A stretch of DNA of 64,000 bases from Bifidobacterium aerophilum. GTDB lineage: Bacteria; Actinomycetota; Actinomycetes; Actinomycetales; Bifidobacteriaceae. The notes under the pieces are model-generated. The model was given only the letters and a program-made list of their open reading frames with translations. It did no database searches and was not told the origin of the DNA. The position numbers were made by a program, and so were the translations under genes. This document shows positions 1 to 10,146 of this stretch, piece after piece. Position 1 is the first letter of the stretch. Each line of letters starts with the position of its first letter. Location of the stretch: contig NZ_WHZW01000001.1 in the NCBI RefSeq assembly GCF_010667685.1, positions 181,848 through 245,847 on the forward strand. Reading direction: 5' to 3'.

Positions 1-646
1 GGGTCATGGCCTTGATGCCGAGGTCGACGGCCGCGACGGTGAACAGCGGTTGCTTGCCTTCGAACTCGCCGCACGGTTCGATGGTGTACGTCTCCTTGGT
101 GCTGACCTCGTCGTAGAGGCTCAGGCCCTTCATCTGCGGGGTCGCCTTGACCTCGTCGAGCATGGAGGCGACGGAACGCGGCTTGCCGGATTCGTCGAGC
201 AGCGCGTCGCCGGAGAAGATCGCCGCACGCATCACGCCGGCGGAGCGCAGGTGACGCACGAGCTTGCGGGTGTCGATGCCGCTGAGGCCGACGATGCCCT
301 CACGCTTGAGATCGTCGTCAAGCGAGCCGGTGGCACGCCAGTTGCTCACGATCGGGCTGGGATCGCGCACGACGTAGCCGGCGACCCAGATGCGCGACGA
401 CTCGGGATCCTCCTGGTTGATTCCGGTGTCGCCGATGTGCGGGAACGTCTGCACGACGATCTGACGGTCATAGCTCGGGTCGGTCAGCGTCTCCTGGTAA
501 CCGGTCATGCCGGTCGCGAACACGAGTTCGCCGTGTGTGGTCCCAAGCGCGCCATAAGGCTCCCCCACATACACTTGCCCGTCCTCAAGAACAAGAACGG
601 CGTCATCAGGGGAAAAACTCACGGCTTCGGAATCAATCTGGTTCAC
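1..646 (-). CDS. carA: Carbamoyl-phosphate synthase small subunit, C-terminal part outside the window
   Basis: Small (glutamine amidotransferase) subunit of carbamoyl-phosphate synthase. It releases ammonia from glutamine for the large subunit CarB, feeding arginine and pyrimidine synthesis. The visible 215 codons cover the CarA N-terminal domain, with the family phrases [25 protein letters not shown] and [15 protein letters not shown]. The class I glutaminase domain lies beyond position 1. I chose a GTG start at 646-644 because a GAGGGGG ribosome-binding site stands 5-6 nt before it and no in-frame ATG fits. It follows nusB after 94 nt and is probably cotranscribed with nusB and efp. Recognition is sure; the start is likely. 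Confidence 0.93.
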   Translation of the reverse strand, partial: MNQIDSEAVSFSPDDAVLVLEDGQVYVGEPYGALGTTHGELVFATGMTGYQETLTDPSYDRQIVVQTFPHIGDTGINQEDPESSRIWVAGYVVRDPSPIVSNWRATGSLDDDLKREGIVGLSGIDTRKLVRHLRSAGVMRAAIFSGDALLDESGKPRSVASMLDEVKATPQMKGLSLYDEVSTKETYTIEPCGEFEGKQPLFTVAAVDLGIKAMT

Positions 647-740
647 CAAAACCCCCTCAAATATCTCGGGTCAACTGTCTTTCACGATAGCGGCCGGCGG
701 GGACTCGTGGAACCCGCGCGAAGCCGCAAGTTGCACTGTT

Positions 741-1259
741 TTATTCGGACTCGCCGGTCGAGGATTCGCCGGCCTCGCCCGACTCGTCGACGGACGGATC
801 GGCGTCCGGCTTGCGGTCGCCCTCCGTCTTGGAATCCTGGCCGATCGACGCGATCACCGCGTCCTTGTCGGTGCAGATCGCGCTGAGCAGGCCATGGATG
901 AACGCCGGGGAATCGTCGTCGGACAGGGTCTTCGCCAGACCCAACGCCTCGTCGATGGCGACCTTGTCGGGCACCTCGTCGTTGAACAGGATCTCCCATA
1001 CGGCGATGCGCAGGATGTTGCGGTCGACGACCGGCATGCGCCAGACCTTCCAACCGGTGGAATGGTCGTTGAGCGTACGGTCGATGTCGCGACGGTGCTC
1101 GGCGACGCCGCGCACGATATCGATGGCGTAATCGGGAAGCGGAGTCTGCGCGCCCGGCTCGGCGATGCGCTCAGCAAGAAGGGACAGGATATCCTGTCCC
1201 TTCTCGTCCGCTTCGTACAACGTGTTCAGAGCCCTCTTGCGGGCGGTGGAACGTGCCAT
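741..1259 (-). CDS. nusB: Transcription antitermination factor NusB
   Basis: Small helical RNA-binding protein that with NusE (S10) and NusA binds boxA of rRNA leaders and prevents premature termination. The 172 residues begin MARSTARKRALNTLYEAD, the usual NusB N-terminus, and include VVDRNILRIAVWEIL and the conserved VAIDEALGLAKTLSDDDSPAFIHGLL. The last 35 or so residues are an acidic, Ser/Gly/Glu-rich tail, longer than in E. coli (139 residues) and probably disordered. It lies between efp and carA on the same strand, 56 nt after efp. Confidence 0.96.
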   Translation of the reverse strand: MARSTARKRALNTLYEADEKGQDILSLLAERIAEPGAQTPLPDYAIDIVRGVAEHRRDIDRTLNDHSTGWKVWRMPVVDRNILRIAVWEILFNDEVPDKVAIDEALGLAKTLSDDDSPAFIHGLLSAICTDKDAVIASIGQDSKTEGDRKPDADPSVDESGEAGESSTGESE

Positions 1260-1315
1260 GAAGCTCTCTATTCCTTTGATCTCTTGCTGGCGGGATCAGC
1301 GGTTCGTTCCGGCTA

Positions 1316-1882
1316 TCAGCCGTTTTCGCGGCCGAGGTAGGAGCCGTCGCGGGTATCGACCTTGACCTTCTCGCCCTCGTTGATGAACAGCGGGACCTGG
1401 ATTTCGGCGCCGGTCTCGACGGTGGCCGGCTTGGTGCCGGCGTTGGAGCGGTTGCCCTGCAGGCCCGGCTCGGTGTGGGTGATGGTCAGGATCACGGAGG
1501 CCGGCAGTTCGACGGACAGCGGGGTGCCGTCGTGGAAGGACACGATGCAGTCGGTGCCCTCAAGCAGGTACTTGGCCTGATCGCCGACCAGGGACTGCGG
1601 GATGTAGATCTGGTCGTAGGTGGTCATATCCATGAAGACGAAGTTCTCGCCGTCCTCGTAGGAGTACTGCAGGTTGCGGTTGTCGACGGTCTCGAATTCC
1701 ATCTTCATGCCCGCGTTGAAGGTCTTGTCGACGATCTTGCCGGAGAGCACGTTCTTGATGGTGGTGCGCACGAAGGCGGGGCCCTTGCCCGGCTTGACGT
1801 GCTGGAACTTGGTGACGGTCCACAGCTGGCCGTCGAGGTTCAGAACGGAACCATTCTTGATGTCATTGGTAGTCTGTGCCAC
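1316..1882 (-). CDS. efp: Translation elongation factor P
   Basis: EF-P binds between the P and E sites and rescues ribosomes stalled at polyproline. The 188 residues have the three-domain EF-P layout: an N-terminal KOW-like domain starting [14 protein letters not shown] and two OB folds ending [16 protein letters not shown]. The functional loop is PGKGP at residues 31-35 with Lys33 at the tip. This palindromic loop marks an actinobacterial subfamily reported to act with an unmodified lysine. I see no epmA/epmB or arginine-rhamnosyltransferase gene nearby. An AATAGCC-TT-GGCTATT palindrome (1925-1940) lies about 45 nt before the start. First gene of efp-nusB-carA. Confidence 0.97.
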   Translation of the reverse strand: MAQTTNDIKNGSVLNLDGQLWTVTKFQHVKPGKGPAFVRTTIKNVLSGKIVDKTFNAGMKMEFETVDNRNLQYSYEDGENFVFMDMTTYDQIYIPQSLVGDQAKYLLEGTDCIVSFHDGTPLSVELPASVILTITHTEPGLQGNRSNAGTKPATVETGAEIQVPLFINEGEKVKVDTRDGSYLGRENG

Positions 1883-1996
1883 GATTACTCACCTATCGTT
1901 TGATTGAATGTTCGTGAAGCTGAAAATAGCCTTGGCTATTATGCCATACCGCCTATACAGGCGTTTCCGCCACGCTCCCGATATCTCCCAATATAA

Positions 1997-2034
1997 GGAA
2001 ACCCCCTGAACCTATTCGGATTCAGGGGGTTTCC
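1997..2034 (-). terminator. Intrinsic terminator of tuf
   Basis: A perfect 14-bp stem (1997-2010 with 2021-2034) and a 10-nt loop, followed on the minus strand by a T-rich stretch. It lies 43 nt after the tuf stop and before efp, so it closes the str operon. Confidence 0.85.
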
Positions 2035-2076
2035 TAGAACGCTAGTTCAAGCGTGTCATGATCTCTCTGATGAAAA

Positions 2077-3276
<1,200 letters not shown>

Positions 3277-3385
3277 TACTTTTGTCCTCCTGGACGTCTC
3301 GTGTAGGGCTCCCCAAGCTCGTGGCCCGGGGCACTCGCTACAGTTTACTGGGTTTCTGGGTTATGTGCCACATTGGAGCCAGAAC

Positions 3386-3419
3386 CCAGTCAGCGCTACA
3401 CGATATTAGCGCTGACTGG
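3386..3419. repeat. 12-bp inverted repeat overlapping the tuf promoter
   Basis: Arms CCAGTCAGCGCT (3386-3397) and AGCGCTGACTGG (3408-3419), perfect, 10-nt spacer. The right arm lies in the promoter spacer and the -10 hexamer TAATAT abuts the arm, so the palindrome could be an operator or a start-site hairpin. No T-tract follows, so a simple terminator is less likely. A second pairing, CTGGGTT (3356-3362) with AACCCAG (3383-3389), would compete with it in RNA. Confidence 0.6.
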
Positions 3420-3431
3420 AGACACTGTCAT
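3403..3431 (-). promoter_or_regulatory. Predicted promoter of tuf inside the fusA-tuf gap
   Basis: On the minus strand ATGACA (3431-3426) and TAATAT (3408-3403) are separated by exactly 17 nt, close to the sigma-70-type consensus. It would give a leader of about 120 nt before tuf. Confidence 0.6.
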
Positions 3432-3452
3432 CTCACAATGTGACCCCGCGTG

Positions 3453-5582
3453 TCACTCGCCGCGCTGGGCCTTGACGATCTCGTCGGAGACCGACTTCGG
3501 GACCTCGGCGTAGGAGTCCATCTGCATGGTGAACATGGCGCGGCCCTGGGTCTTGGAACGCAGATCGCCGATGTAGCCGAACATCTCGGACATCGGGACC
3601 TTGGCGTCGATGACCTTGACGCCGGTGGCGTCGGTCATGGACTGGATGTTGCCACGACGCTGGTTCAGATCGCCGATGACATCGCCCATGTACTCTTCCG
3701 GCGTACGGACTTCCACGGCCATGATCGGCTCGAGGATGACCGGCTTGGCCTTCGGGGCGGCTTCCTTGAACGCCATGGAACCGGCGATCTTGAAGGCCAT
3801 TTCCGAGGAATCGACCGGGTGCATCTGGCCGTCGTACACGGTGGCCTTGACGCCCACGACCGGGAAGCCGGCGAGCACGCCGGACTCCATGGCTTCCTTG
3901 ACACCGGCCTCGATGGGTCCGATGAACTCGGCGGAGATGTGGCCGCCGGTGACCTCGTTGACGAACTCGAACGTCTCGCCGGCCTCGGTGTCGAGCGGCT
4001 CGAAGTTCATGAACACCTTCGCGAACTGGCCGGAACCACCGGTCTGCTTCTTGTGGGTGTACACTTCGTTCATCACGGCCTTGCGGATGGTCTCGCGGTA
4101 CGCGACCTGCGGCTTGCCGACGTTGCACTCGACCTTGAACTCGCGGCGCATACGGTCGACGATGATGTCGAGCTGGAGCTCGCCCATGCCGGCGATCAGG
4201 GTCTGGCCGGACTCTTCGTCGGTGGTGACCTGGAAGGTCGGATCCTCGTCGGAGAGCTTCGCGAGGGCGATGCCCATCTTCTCCTGATCGGCCTTGGTCT
4301 TCGGCTCCACGGCCACCTGGATGACCGGGTCCGGGAAGGTCATGGACTCGAGGGAGATCGGGGCGGACTCGGCGCACAGGGTATCACCGGTGGACACGTT
4401 CTTCAGACCGACGAACGTGTAGATGTTGCCGGCTTCGGCGGCATCGACCGGGTTCTCCTTGTCGGCGTGCATCTGGAAGATCTTGCCGATGCGCTCCTTC
4501 TTGCCCTTGGTGGAGTCGAGCACGTTGTCGCCCGGCTTGACGGCGCCGGAGTAGACGCGCACGAACACGAGCTTGCCGTAGAACGGGTGCGTGGAGATCT
4601 TGAAGACGAGGGCCGCGAACGGATCGGAGGTCAGCGGCTTGCGGTCGATCTCGACGGATTCGTCGCCCGGCTTGAAGCCCTTGATGGACGGCACATCCTC
4701 CGGGGACGGCAGGTAGTCGATGACGGCGTCCAGCATCGGCTGCACGCCCTTGTCCTTGAACGCGGAACCGCACAGCACCGGGTAGGCGCGACGCTCGATG
4801 GTCAGCTGGCGGATGCCGGCGCGGATCTCTTCCTCGGTCAGCTCGCCGGACTCGAGGTACTTCTCGGTCAGTTCGTCGCTGGCCTCGGCCACGTCGTCAA
4901 GCAGCTGGGAGCGGTACTCCTCGGCCTTGTCCTGCAGGTCGGCCGGGATATCGGTGGTGTCGTAGTGGGCACCCTGGTCGGTGGACACGTCGTTCCACAC
5001 GTAGGCCTTCATGCGGATCAGGTCGACGACGCCGGCGAAGTCGTTCTCGGCGCCGATCGGCAGCTGGACGACGAGCGGCTTGGCGCCGAGCTTGTCCTTG
5101 ATGGTCTGCACGGAGAAGTAGAAGTCGGCGCCGAGCTTGTCCATCTTGTTGATGAAGCAGATACGCGGAACGCCGTACTTGTCGGCCTGACGCCACACGG
5201 TCTCGGACTGCGGCTCAACGCCTTCCTTGCCGTCGAAGACGGCGACGGCACCATCGAGAACGCGCAGGGAGCGCTCCACCTCGGCCGTGAAGTCCACGTG
5301 GCCCGGGGTGTCGATGATGTTGATCTGGTACTTGTCCTTGGTGTCGTGCGTCTGGCGGTTCCAGAAGCAGGTGGTGGCGGCGGACTGGATGGTGATGCCG
5401 CGCTCCTGCTCCTGAGCCATGAAGTCCATCGTCGAGGCGCCATCGTGGGTCTCACCGATCTTGTAGTTCTTACCGGTGTAGAAAAGGATGCGCTCGGTGG
5501 TGGTGGTCTTACCGGCATCGATGTGAGCCATGATGCCGATGTTGCGGATCATGTGCAGATCCGAAAGCACGTCAAGTGCCAT
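3453..5582 (-). CDS. fusA: Translation elongation factor G
   Basis: Translocase GTPase of the elongation cycle, also used in ribosome recycling. The 709 residues have [19 protein letters not shown] at the N-terminus, [31 protein letters not shown], the domain IV motifs GGSGQFAKV and [14 protein letters not shown], and domain V with [22 protein letters not shown]. Normal full length for the family. It stands 29 nt after rpsG in the str operon. No duplicate or resistance-type (FusB/TetM) gene is seen in the window. Confidence 0.98.
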   Translation of the reverse strand: MALDVLSDLHMIRNIGIMAHIDAGKTTTTERILFYTGKNYKIGETHDGASTMDFMAQEQERGITIQSAATTCFWNRQTHDTKDKYQINIIDTPGHVDFTAEVERSLRVLDGAVAVFDGKEGVEPQSETVWRQADKYGVPRICFINKMDKLGADFYFSVQTIKDKLGAKPLVVQLPIGAENDFAGVVDLIRMKAYVWNDVSTDQGAHYDTTDIPADLQDKAEEYRSQLLDDVAEASDELTEKYLESGELTEEEIRAGIRQLTIERRAYPVLCGSAFKDKGVQPMLDAVIDYLPSPEDVPSIKGFKPGDESVEIDRKPLTSDPFAALVFKISTHPFYGKLVFVRVYSGAVKPGDNVLDSTKGKKERIGKIFQMHADKENPVDAAEAGNIYTFVGLKNVSTGDTLCAESAPISLESMTFPDPVIQVAVEPKTKADQEKMGIALAKLSDEDPTFQVTTDEESGQTLIAGMGELQLDIIVDRMRREFKVECNVGKPQVAYRETIRKAVMNEVYTHKKQTGGSGQFAKVFMNFEPLDTEAGETFEFVNEVTGGHISAEFIGPIEAGVKEAMESGVLAGFPVVGVKATVYDGQMHPVDSSEMAFKIAGSMAFKEAAPKAKPVILEPIMAVEVRTPEEYMGDVIGDLNQRRGNIQSMTDATGVKVIDAKVPMSEMFGYIGDLRSKTQGRAMFTMQMDSYAEVPKSVSDEIVKAQRGE

Positions 5583-5611
5583 TGCTATTCCTTAGCTCTC
5601 GTTCTTGGAAA

Positions 5612-6082
5612 TTACCAGCGGTAGTGAGCGAAGGCCTTGTTGGCCTCAGCCATCTTATGAGTATCCTCGCGGCGCTTGACAGAAGCACCGAGGCCGTTGG
5701 AGGCGTCGAGGATCTCGTTGGCGAGACGCTCAGCCATGGTCTTCTCGCGACGGGCGCGGGAGAAGTCGGTCAGCCAGCGCAGGGACAGCGTGTTGGCGCG
5801 GTTCGGCTTGACCTCGACCGGGACCTGGTAGGTGGCGCCACCGACGCGGCGGGAACGCACCTCGAGGGACGGACGGATGTTGTCCAGAGCGCGCTTGAGG
5901 ACGGCGACCGGCTCCTGGTCGGTCTTTTCCTTGATCATGTCGAGCGCGGAGTACACGATGTCCTCGGCGATCGACTTCTTGCCGTCGAGCAGGATCTTGT
6001 TGATGAGCTGGGCCACGACGGTCGAGCCGTAGATCGGATCGGGCAGCAGCTGGTGCTTCTTAGCGGGTCCTTTACGTGACAT
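5612..6082 (-). CDS. rpsG: 30S ribosomal protein S7
   Basis: Primary 16S rRNA-binding protein of the 30S head, contacting E-site tRNA and mRNA. The 156 residues begin [20 protein letters not shown] and contain [36 protein letters not shown] and a C-terminus ending KAFAHYRW. Standard length. It lies 5 nt after rpsL and 29 nt before fusA, so translation of the three is probably coupled. In many bacteria S7 represses the str operon through the rpsL-rpsG junction; the 5-nt gap here leaves little room for that structure. Confidence 0.97.
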   Translation of the reverse strand: MSRKGPAKKHQLLPDPIYGSTVVAQLINKILLDGKKSIAEDIVYSALDMIKEKTDQEPVAVLKRALDNIRPSLEVRSRRVGGATYQVPVEVKPNRANTLSLRWLTDFSRARREKTMAERLANEILDASNGLGASVKRREDTHKMAEANKAFAHYRW

Positions 6083-6087
6083 ATCTC

Positions 6088-6459
6088 TTACTTCGCCTTC
6101 TTTGCTCCGTACAGGGAACGACCCTGCTTGCGGTCCTTCACACCCTGGGTATCAAGCGCGCCACGCACGATGTGGTAACGCACACCCGGCAGATCCTTCA
6201 CACGGCCGCCGCGCACGAGCACGATGGAGTGCTCCTGCAGGTTGTGGCCCTCGCCCGGGATGTAGGCGGTGACTTCGATGCCCGAGGACAGGCGCACACG
6301 GGCGACCTTACGCAGAGCCGAGTTCGGCTTCTTCGGGGTGGTGGTGTAGACACGGGTGCACACGCCGCGACGCAGCGGGCTGCCCTTCAGCGCCAAAGTC
6401 TTCGACTTCTTCGGCTTCGGCGAACGTCCCTTGCGGACGAGCTGTTCAATAGTAGGCAA
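6088..6459 (-). CDS. rpsL: 30S ribosomal protein S12
   Basis: Decoding-centre protein of the 30S subunit. The 123 residues begin [12 protein letters not shown] and have the two streptomycin-determining loops: [11 protein letters not shown] (Lys43 region) and [11 protein letters not shown] (Lys88 region). Both lysines are wild type, so nothing here predicts rpsL-based streptomycin resistance. First gene of the str operon; the roughly 290-bp upstream gap to the tRNA-His terminator must hold the main promoter, but I could not pick a convincing -35/-10 pair. Confidence 0.98.
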   Translation of the reverse strand: MPTIEQLVRKGRSPKPKKSKTLALKGSPLRRGVCTRVYTTTPKKPNSALRKVARVRLSSGIEVTAYIPGEGHNLQEHSIVLVRGGRVKDLPGVRYHIVRGALDTQGVKDRKQGRSLYGAKKAK

Positions 6460-6747
6460 CTTGAATTCTCCGATTCAGTGGTTTCTTTGTCTTCGTGCGA
6501 CCGCCACACTGCGCCCACACTTTGCCCACTGATCGACGGATCATCGGTCAAAGATAGCCACAGTCCACCGGCCCGATGGCCCGATCCTCTTTCACAGTCC
6601 GCATTGCTGCGCGCGATCCAGTCGATTCACGGGATATCCCAACCCGCATGCCTGTCACATAAGGCATGCCGTTGGCACACACGAATTATTATGATACGTC
6701 GCCGTCGGACAAACGACACGCCAGAGAACGCGATCGTCGAAACGCAA

Positions 6748-6773
6748 AAACCCGGAACTCTCGTTCCGGGTTT
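6748..6773 (-). terminator. Terminator after tRNA-His
   Basis: AAACCCGGAA (6748-6757) pairs with TTCCGGGTTT (6764-6773) across a 6-nt loop, followed on the minus strand by further T residues. It begins 2 nt beyond the tRNA CCA end. Confidence 0.85.
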
Positions 6774-6775
6774 GA

Positions 6776-6852
6776 TGGGGTGGATAACGCGGCTCGAACG
6801 CGCGACCTTCTGAACCACAATCAGATGCTCTACCAACTGAGCTATATCCACC
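6776..6852 (-). tRNA. tRNA-His (anticodon GTG)
   Basis: Reading the minus strand, a full cloverleaf is visible: acceptor stem GTGGATA/TATCCAC, D arm GCTCAGTTGGTAGAGC, anticodon loop TTGTGGT with anticodon GTG (plus-strand 6816-6818), and T loop GTTCGAGC. The histidine identity element is present: an extra G at -1 (6852) opposite C73 (6779). The CCA end is encoded (6778-6776), and an intrinsic terminator follows at once. Confidence 0.97.
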
Positions 6853-7497
6853 ATGTGGACTGTTCCAGCGGACTAGAATCAGGCAACGGATGGATACTAT
6901 ACATGAGTTTTTTCCCCATGGCAATTCCGCGTGTCGCGACACGCAGGTAAGACATGTTTTGTTTGTTTTCACCACGATTATCCGTCATTGTGTGCGGTTT
7001 TGTTCGACTACTTCATCCCCAATGAAACAGTTGAAAACATTGATATAAAAGCCTCTCAAACAACAGGCGAACCTGTCACATATCATGTATAATGTCACAT
7101 GAAGGCCGGAGTTGCCAACCAGTAGGGAATCCTTCAGGTAGCAACGAAGCGCCACGGCATATCGCCAACGCAACGCCTTCCGATAACAGAACACAAAGAA
7201 AGCGACAAGGTGGTACGGCGAAAGCCGGGTCGCAGCATCACCCATCCACATGGCAGTCCAGACAAGTGGCATTGGTCCGCGCAAGGCGGCGCGGAAAACG
7301 ACAGAGACAACCTCCTTCCGAAGCGGCGGCCCGTACGATCATCCGTACGGGCCGCCGCTTCGCATATGCGCGCCAGACCAAACCCCGGCCTCTCCGCATG
7401 GCCGCCGCCCGACCGATACGGCCCGGAGTAGACTCGTGTGCGTCATCGTCACGCGTCGTCCGCCGTCAGCGCGGCCGCATTTGCCCAAGGAGCCGAC
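6853..7497. other. Long gene-free stretch with a possible non-coding RNA
   Basis: No convincing protein gene. The first 240 bp are AT-rich for this genome. A TATAAT (7088-7093) is flanked by two direct copies of TGTCACAT (7074-7081 and 7093-7100). Downstream are a T-box-like sequence (7206-7219) and a 19-bp hairpin (7319-7362). A 99-codon minus-strand frame at 6985-7284 has unusual composition and no ribosome-binding site. Confidence 0.5.
7099..7362 (+). ncRNA. Candidate leader RNA or small RNA, T-box-like
   Basis: Starts about 6 nt after TATAAT (7088-7093) and ends in a perfect 19-bp stem with a 6-nt loop (7319-7337 with 7344-7362). Near 7201-7232 lies AAGGTGGTACGGCG, 12 of 14 matches to the T-box consensus AGGGTGGTACCGCG, enclosed in a GCGAC/GTCGC stem with a CGGC-GAAA-GCCG hairpin. 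Near the 5' end GAAGGC plus GTTGC can pair with GCAAC plus GCCTTC, and an AGTA occurs in the loop, as in T-box stem I. Against: the long hairpin has no T-tract and does not overlap the T-box-like part. Inference only. Confidence 0.3.
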
Positions 7498-8535
7498 ATG
7501 CTGTCCTTCGAAAACGACTATTCCTGCGGAGCCACCCCCGAGATCCTCGACCGACTCGCCGCGACGAACTCGACGCAGTTCCCCGGCTACGGCTCGGACG
7601 ACATCTGCGAGCAGGCCAAGGCGAAGATCCGCGAGGCATGCGGCGCGCCGGACGCGGACGTGTGGTTCCTCGTCGGCGGCACCCAGACCAACCAGACCGT
7701 CATCGACTCGATCACCCCGCAGTACGCGGGCGTCGTCGCGGCGACCAGCGGCCATGTGAACGTCCATGAGGCCGGCGCGATCGAGGCGACCGGGCACAAG
7801 GTCCTCACACTGCCCGCGCATAACGGCAAGATCGACGCCGACGAACTCGACCGGTACTGCGCCACGTTCTATGCGGACGGCAACTACGAGCACATGGTCT
7901 TCCCCAGTTCCGTCTACGTCTCGCAGGCCACCGAATACGGCACGCTGTACACCAAGGACGAGCTCGAGCGCATCGCCGAGGTCGCGCACAAGTACGACAT
8001 GCCGCTGTTCGTGGACGGCGCGCGCCTCGGCTACGCGCTGACCGCCACCGGCAACGACGTGACGCTCGCCGATCTCGCCCGCATCGCCGACGTGTTCTAC
8101 ATCGGCGGCACCAAGGTGGGCGCGCTGTTCGGCGAGGCGGTCGTGTTCACGCACCACGGCGAGTTCAGCGGTACGCCGAGGCATTTCCTCACGCTTATCA
8201 AGCAACACGGCGCATTGCTGGCGAAGGGCTGGCTGCTGGGACTGCAGTTCGACACGCTGTTCACCGACGGACTGTACCTGCGCATCGCCCGCCACGCGAA
8301 TGAGACGGCCGACCGCATCCGCGCCGTGCTGCGTGAGAAGGGCTATACGCTGACCTTCGACGCGCCGACGAACCAGATCTTCATCACGCTGGACGACGCG
8401 ACCCGCACACGCCTCGAAGCCGGAGTCCGTCTTGGTTTCATGGAACAGGCGGACGCGGACCATGTCGTGATGCGCATCTGCACGAGCTGGTCCACCACCG
8501 AGGCGCAGGTCGAGGAGCTGCTCGCGCTGCTGTAA
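7498..8535 (+). CDS. Low-specificity threonine aldolase / beta-eliminating lyase family enzyme
   Basis: PLP enzyme of the fold-type I threonine aldolase family (345 residues), expected to split L-threonine or allo-threonine into glycine and acetaldehyde. Family features: the N-terminal FENDYSCGATPEIL, GGTQTN (phosphate-binding region), HVNVHEAGAIEATGHK, LFVDGARLGYAL with the PLP-pyridine Asp, and the Schiff-base lysine in YIGGTKVGALFGEA. The start at 7498 is set by AAGGAG 5 nt before it; an upstream in-frame start at 7438 lacks one. It stands alone, downstream of a possible regulatory RNA. An aromatic or other beta-hydroxy amino acid substrate cannot be excluded. Confidence 0.88.
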   Translation: MLSFENDYSCGATPEILDRLAATNSTQFPGYGSDDICEQAKAKIREACGAPDADVWFLVGGTQTNQTVIDSITPQYAGVVAATSGHVNVHEAGAIEATGHKVLTLPAHNGKIDADELDRYCATFYADGNYEHMVFPSSVYVSQATEYGTLYTKDELERIAEVAHKYDMPLFVDGARLGYALTATGNDVTLADLARIADVFYIGGTKVGALFGEAVVFTHHGEFSGTPRHFLTLIKQHGALLAKGWLLGLQFDTLFTDGLYLRIARHANETADRIRAVLREKGYTLTFDAPTNQIFITLDDATRTRLEAGVRLGFMEQADADHVVMRICTSWSTTEAQVEELLALL

Positions 8536-8559
8536 TAGTCCGGTCGCGAAGCTTTTCGC

Positions 8560-8741
8560 TAACCTTGAGGCGGATTCCGCTTGCCGCATGGGTCGTTCTG
8601 CAAACCTTGAGGCAGGTGTCCCGCTGCGTGAAGCACCAATCCGGCCCATGCAGGATGGTTTTCGGCATGTGCACGTCGAGCGATTGCCTCAAAGTTTGAG
8701 GAAAGACCTCGTTGATCGGCCAAATCTGCCTCAAGGTTTGC
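8560..8741. repeat. Four related inverted units between two genes
   Basis: Units built on (T/A)AACCTTGAGGC occur at 8560-8571 and 8600-8614, and in inverse orientation at 8685-8701 and 8727-8741. GCAAACCTTGAGGCA (8600-8614) and TGCCTCAAGGTTTGC (8727-8741) are perfect inverse copies. The third unit is itself the palindrome CCTCAAAGTTTGAGG. The flanking CTTTTC/GAAAAG extends the outer pairing. They lie between two convergent genes and may act as a two-way terminator. Confidence 0.7.
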
Positions 8742-8824
8742 GGAAAAGACGATTCGGGTCGGCCCCGGCTCGGGATGCGGGCCTAACCCGAATCGGAATG
8801 AATCGGAATCCTCGCTGCCTGGCG

Positions 8825-10021
8825 TCAGTCGGCGTCGGCGATCGCCTCGCGTTCCATGTCCACGAACTTCGCGACGGACGCCTCCACCGAATAATGCTCC
8901 TTCGTATGCTCGGCGTATCGCGCGCCCCATGCGGCCAGTTCGTCCGGATGGTCGATCCACCAGTCGATGCGCTGGGCGAGCGCGGCGACGTCACGTACCG
9001 GGAACAACGATTCGGCGAGCAGCGCGAACTGTCCGGCCGCACTCAGTTCGGACGAGGCGATCACCGGCACCAGTCCGGATGCCATGCCTTCGATCACGCT
9101 CAGCGATTCGATGTCCACGATCGACGGATGCACGAACAGATCGCACGAGCGCAGCAGCGCCGGCATGTCGTCGTTCCTGTGGAATCCGATCGACGCGGGA
9201 CGCGCCAGCAGCATTTTCGCGCGCAGCCGCAGGTAGCGTTGCAGCGGCCCGGTGCCGCAGATCGTCAGTTCGATGTCCTTGGCGTGACGGCACCGCGCGA
9301 TCGCCTTGATCAGCGTGATATGGTCCTTTTCATGGGTGAGACGCCCGGACGCGACGATGCGGAACGGGACCGGAACCGGCTCTCCGGCGACTCGCTGCGT
9401 CTTCGGCGTGAACCGGGCCGTGTAGCCGTTCGAGATCACGTGCAGCTTGGCCTTATACCCATGCGCGCGCAGCTGGCCGGCGATCATCTCCGTGGGCGCG
9501 TGGATGTGGCCGATACCGCGGTACAGCCATGTCTTGAACAGCCAGTACAGGAAATTCGAGATGCCCGGCACGTATTTGAGCGGCCCTGCGGAATAGGTGA
9601 CGTTCTCGGGCTGCAAATGGAATCCGGCGGTGACCGGGATGCCCATGGCGCGCGCGGCCCGCGCGGCGTGGCGGCCGAAACGGAACGGCAGATAGACGTG
9701 CACGACGTCCACGCCGCGGAAGGCGGTGCGGAACAGGGTTTCGCTCGGCTCGGCGAACTGCATCTGCTGTTTGGCCGCAACCCACGAGACGATCGGCACG
9801 CGGCTCACGCGCGCCGGATATTCGGGGGCGCCGATGCCCACGAGACGCACATGGTGGCCCTGCCGTTCGAGTTCATGCGCATACTGCAGCGCCGAATTGG
9901 ACGTGCCGTTGCCCTTGTTGCCGATCGTGTCCATGACGAGTGCGATGGTCAGCGGGCGGTCGAGCCTCGGCTGTTCCGTCTCGGCGGCGGTATCGCCTGA
10001 TCCTGCCTTGTTCTCAAGCAT
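8825..10021 (-). CDS. GT4-family glycosyltransferase
   Basis: A 398-residue GT-B fold enzyme that would move a sugar from a nucleotide donor to a lipid or polysaccharide acceptor on the inner membrane face. Seen: N-terminal TIALVMDTIGNKGNGTSNSA (acceptor-side Rossmann strand), VDVVHVYLPFRFGRHAARAA, GFHLQPEN, the HAPTEMIAGQLRAHG and HVISNGYTARF region, ASGRLTHEKDH (donor domain start) and EGMASGLVPVIAS (donor-binding EX7E-like region). It resembles the diacylglycerol glucosyltransferase-like branch of GT4, but the acceptor cannot be told. No exopolysaccharide cluster is nearby, which favours a glycolipid role. Confidence 0.82.
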   Translation of the reverse strand: MLENKAGSGDTAAETEQPRLDRPLTIALVMDTIGNKGNGTSNSALQYAHELERQGHHVRLVGIGAPEYPARVSRVPIVSWVAAKQQMQFAEPSETLFRTAFRGVDVVHVYLPFRFGRHAARAARAMGIPVTAGFHLQPENVTYSAGPLKYVPGISNFLYWLFKTWLYRGIGHIHAPTEMIAGQLRAHGYKAKLHVISNGYTARFTPKTQRVAGEPVPVPFRIVASGRLTHEKDHITLIKAIARCRHAKDIELTICGTGPLQRYLRLRAKMLLARPASIGFHRNDDMPALLRSCDLFVHPSIVDIESLSVIEGMASGLVPVIASSELSAAGQFALLAESLFPVRDVAALAQRIDWWIDHPDELAAWGARYAEHTKEHYSVEASVAKFVDMEREAIADAD

Positions 10022-10065
10022 TGCTCCATCCTATCGCCGCCGCCGACCGCCGGCATGGGCCACAC

Positions 10066-10115
10066 GCACGGACGCCGTGCCGGAACATGCGATCGTCCCG
10101 GTACGGCGTCCGTGC
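10066..10115 (-). terminator. Long inverted repeat after the UcpA-like gene
   Basis: 18-nt arms (10066-10083 and 10098-10115) with one G/A difference and a 14-nt spacer, starting 31 nt after the UcpA-like stop. Probably its terminator; no clear T-tract. Confidence 0.6.
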
Positions 10116-10146
10116 GCAATCAGGCGGAATGCGCAGGATGGGCCCG

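Noticed and set aside
3450..5624. Plus-strand open frame of 724 codons opposite fusA
   Set aside because: Antisense shadow of EF-G.
6985..7284. Minus-strand 99-codon frame in the gene-free stretch
   Set aside because: No ribosome site, Cys/Trp/Tyr-rich odd composition, no similarity that I recognise, and it overlaps the possible non-coding RNA.
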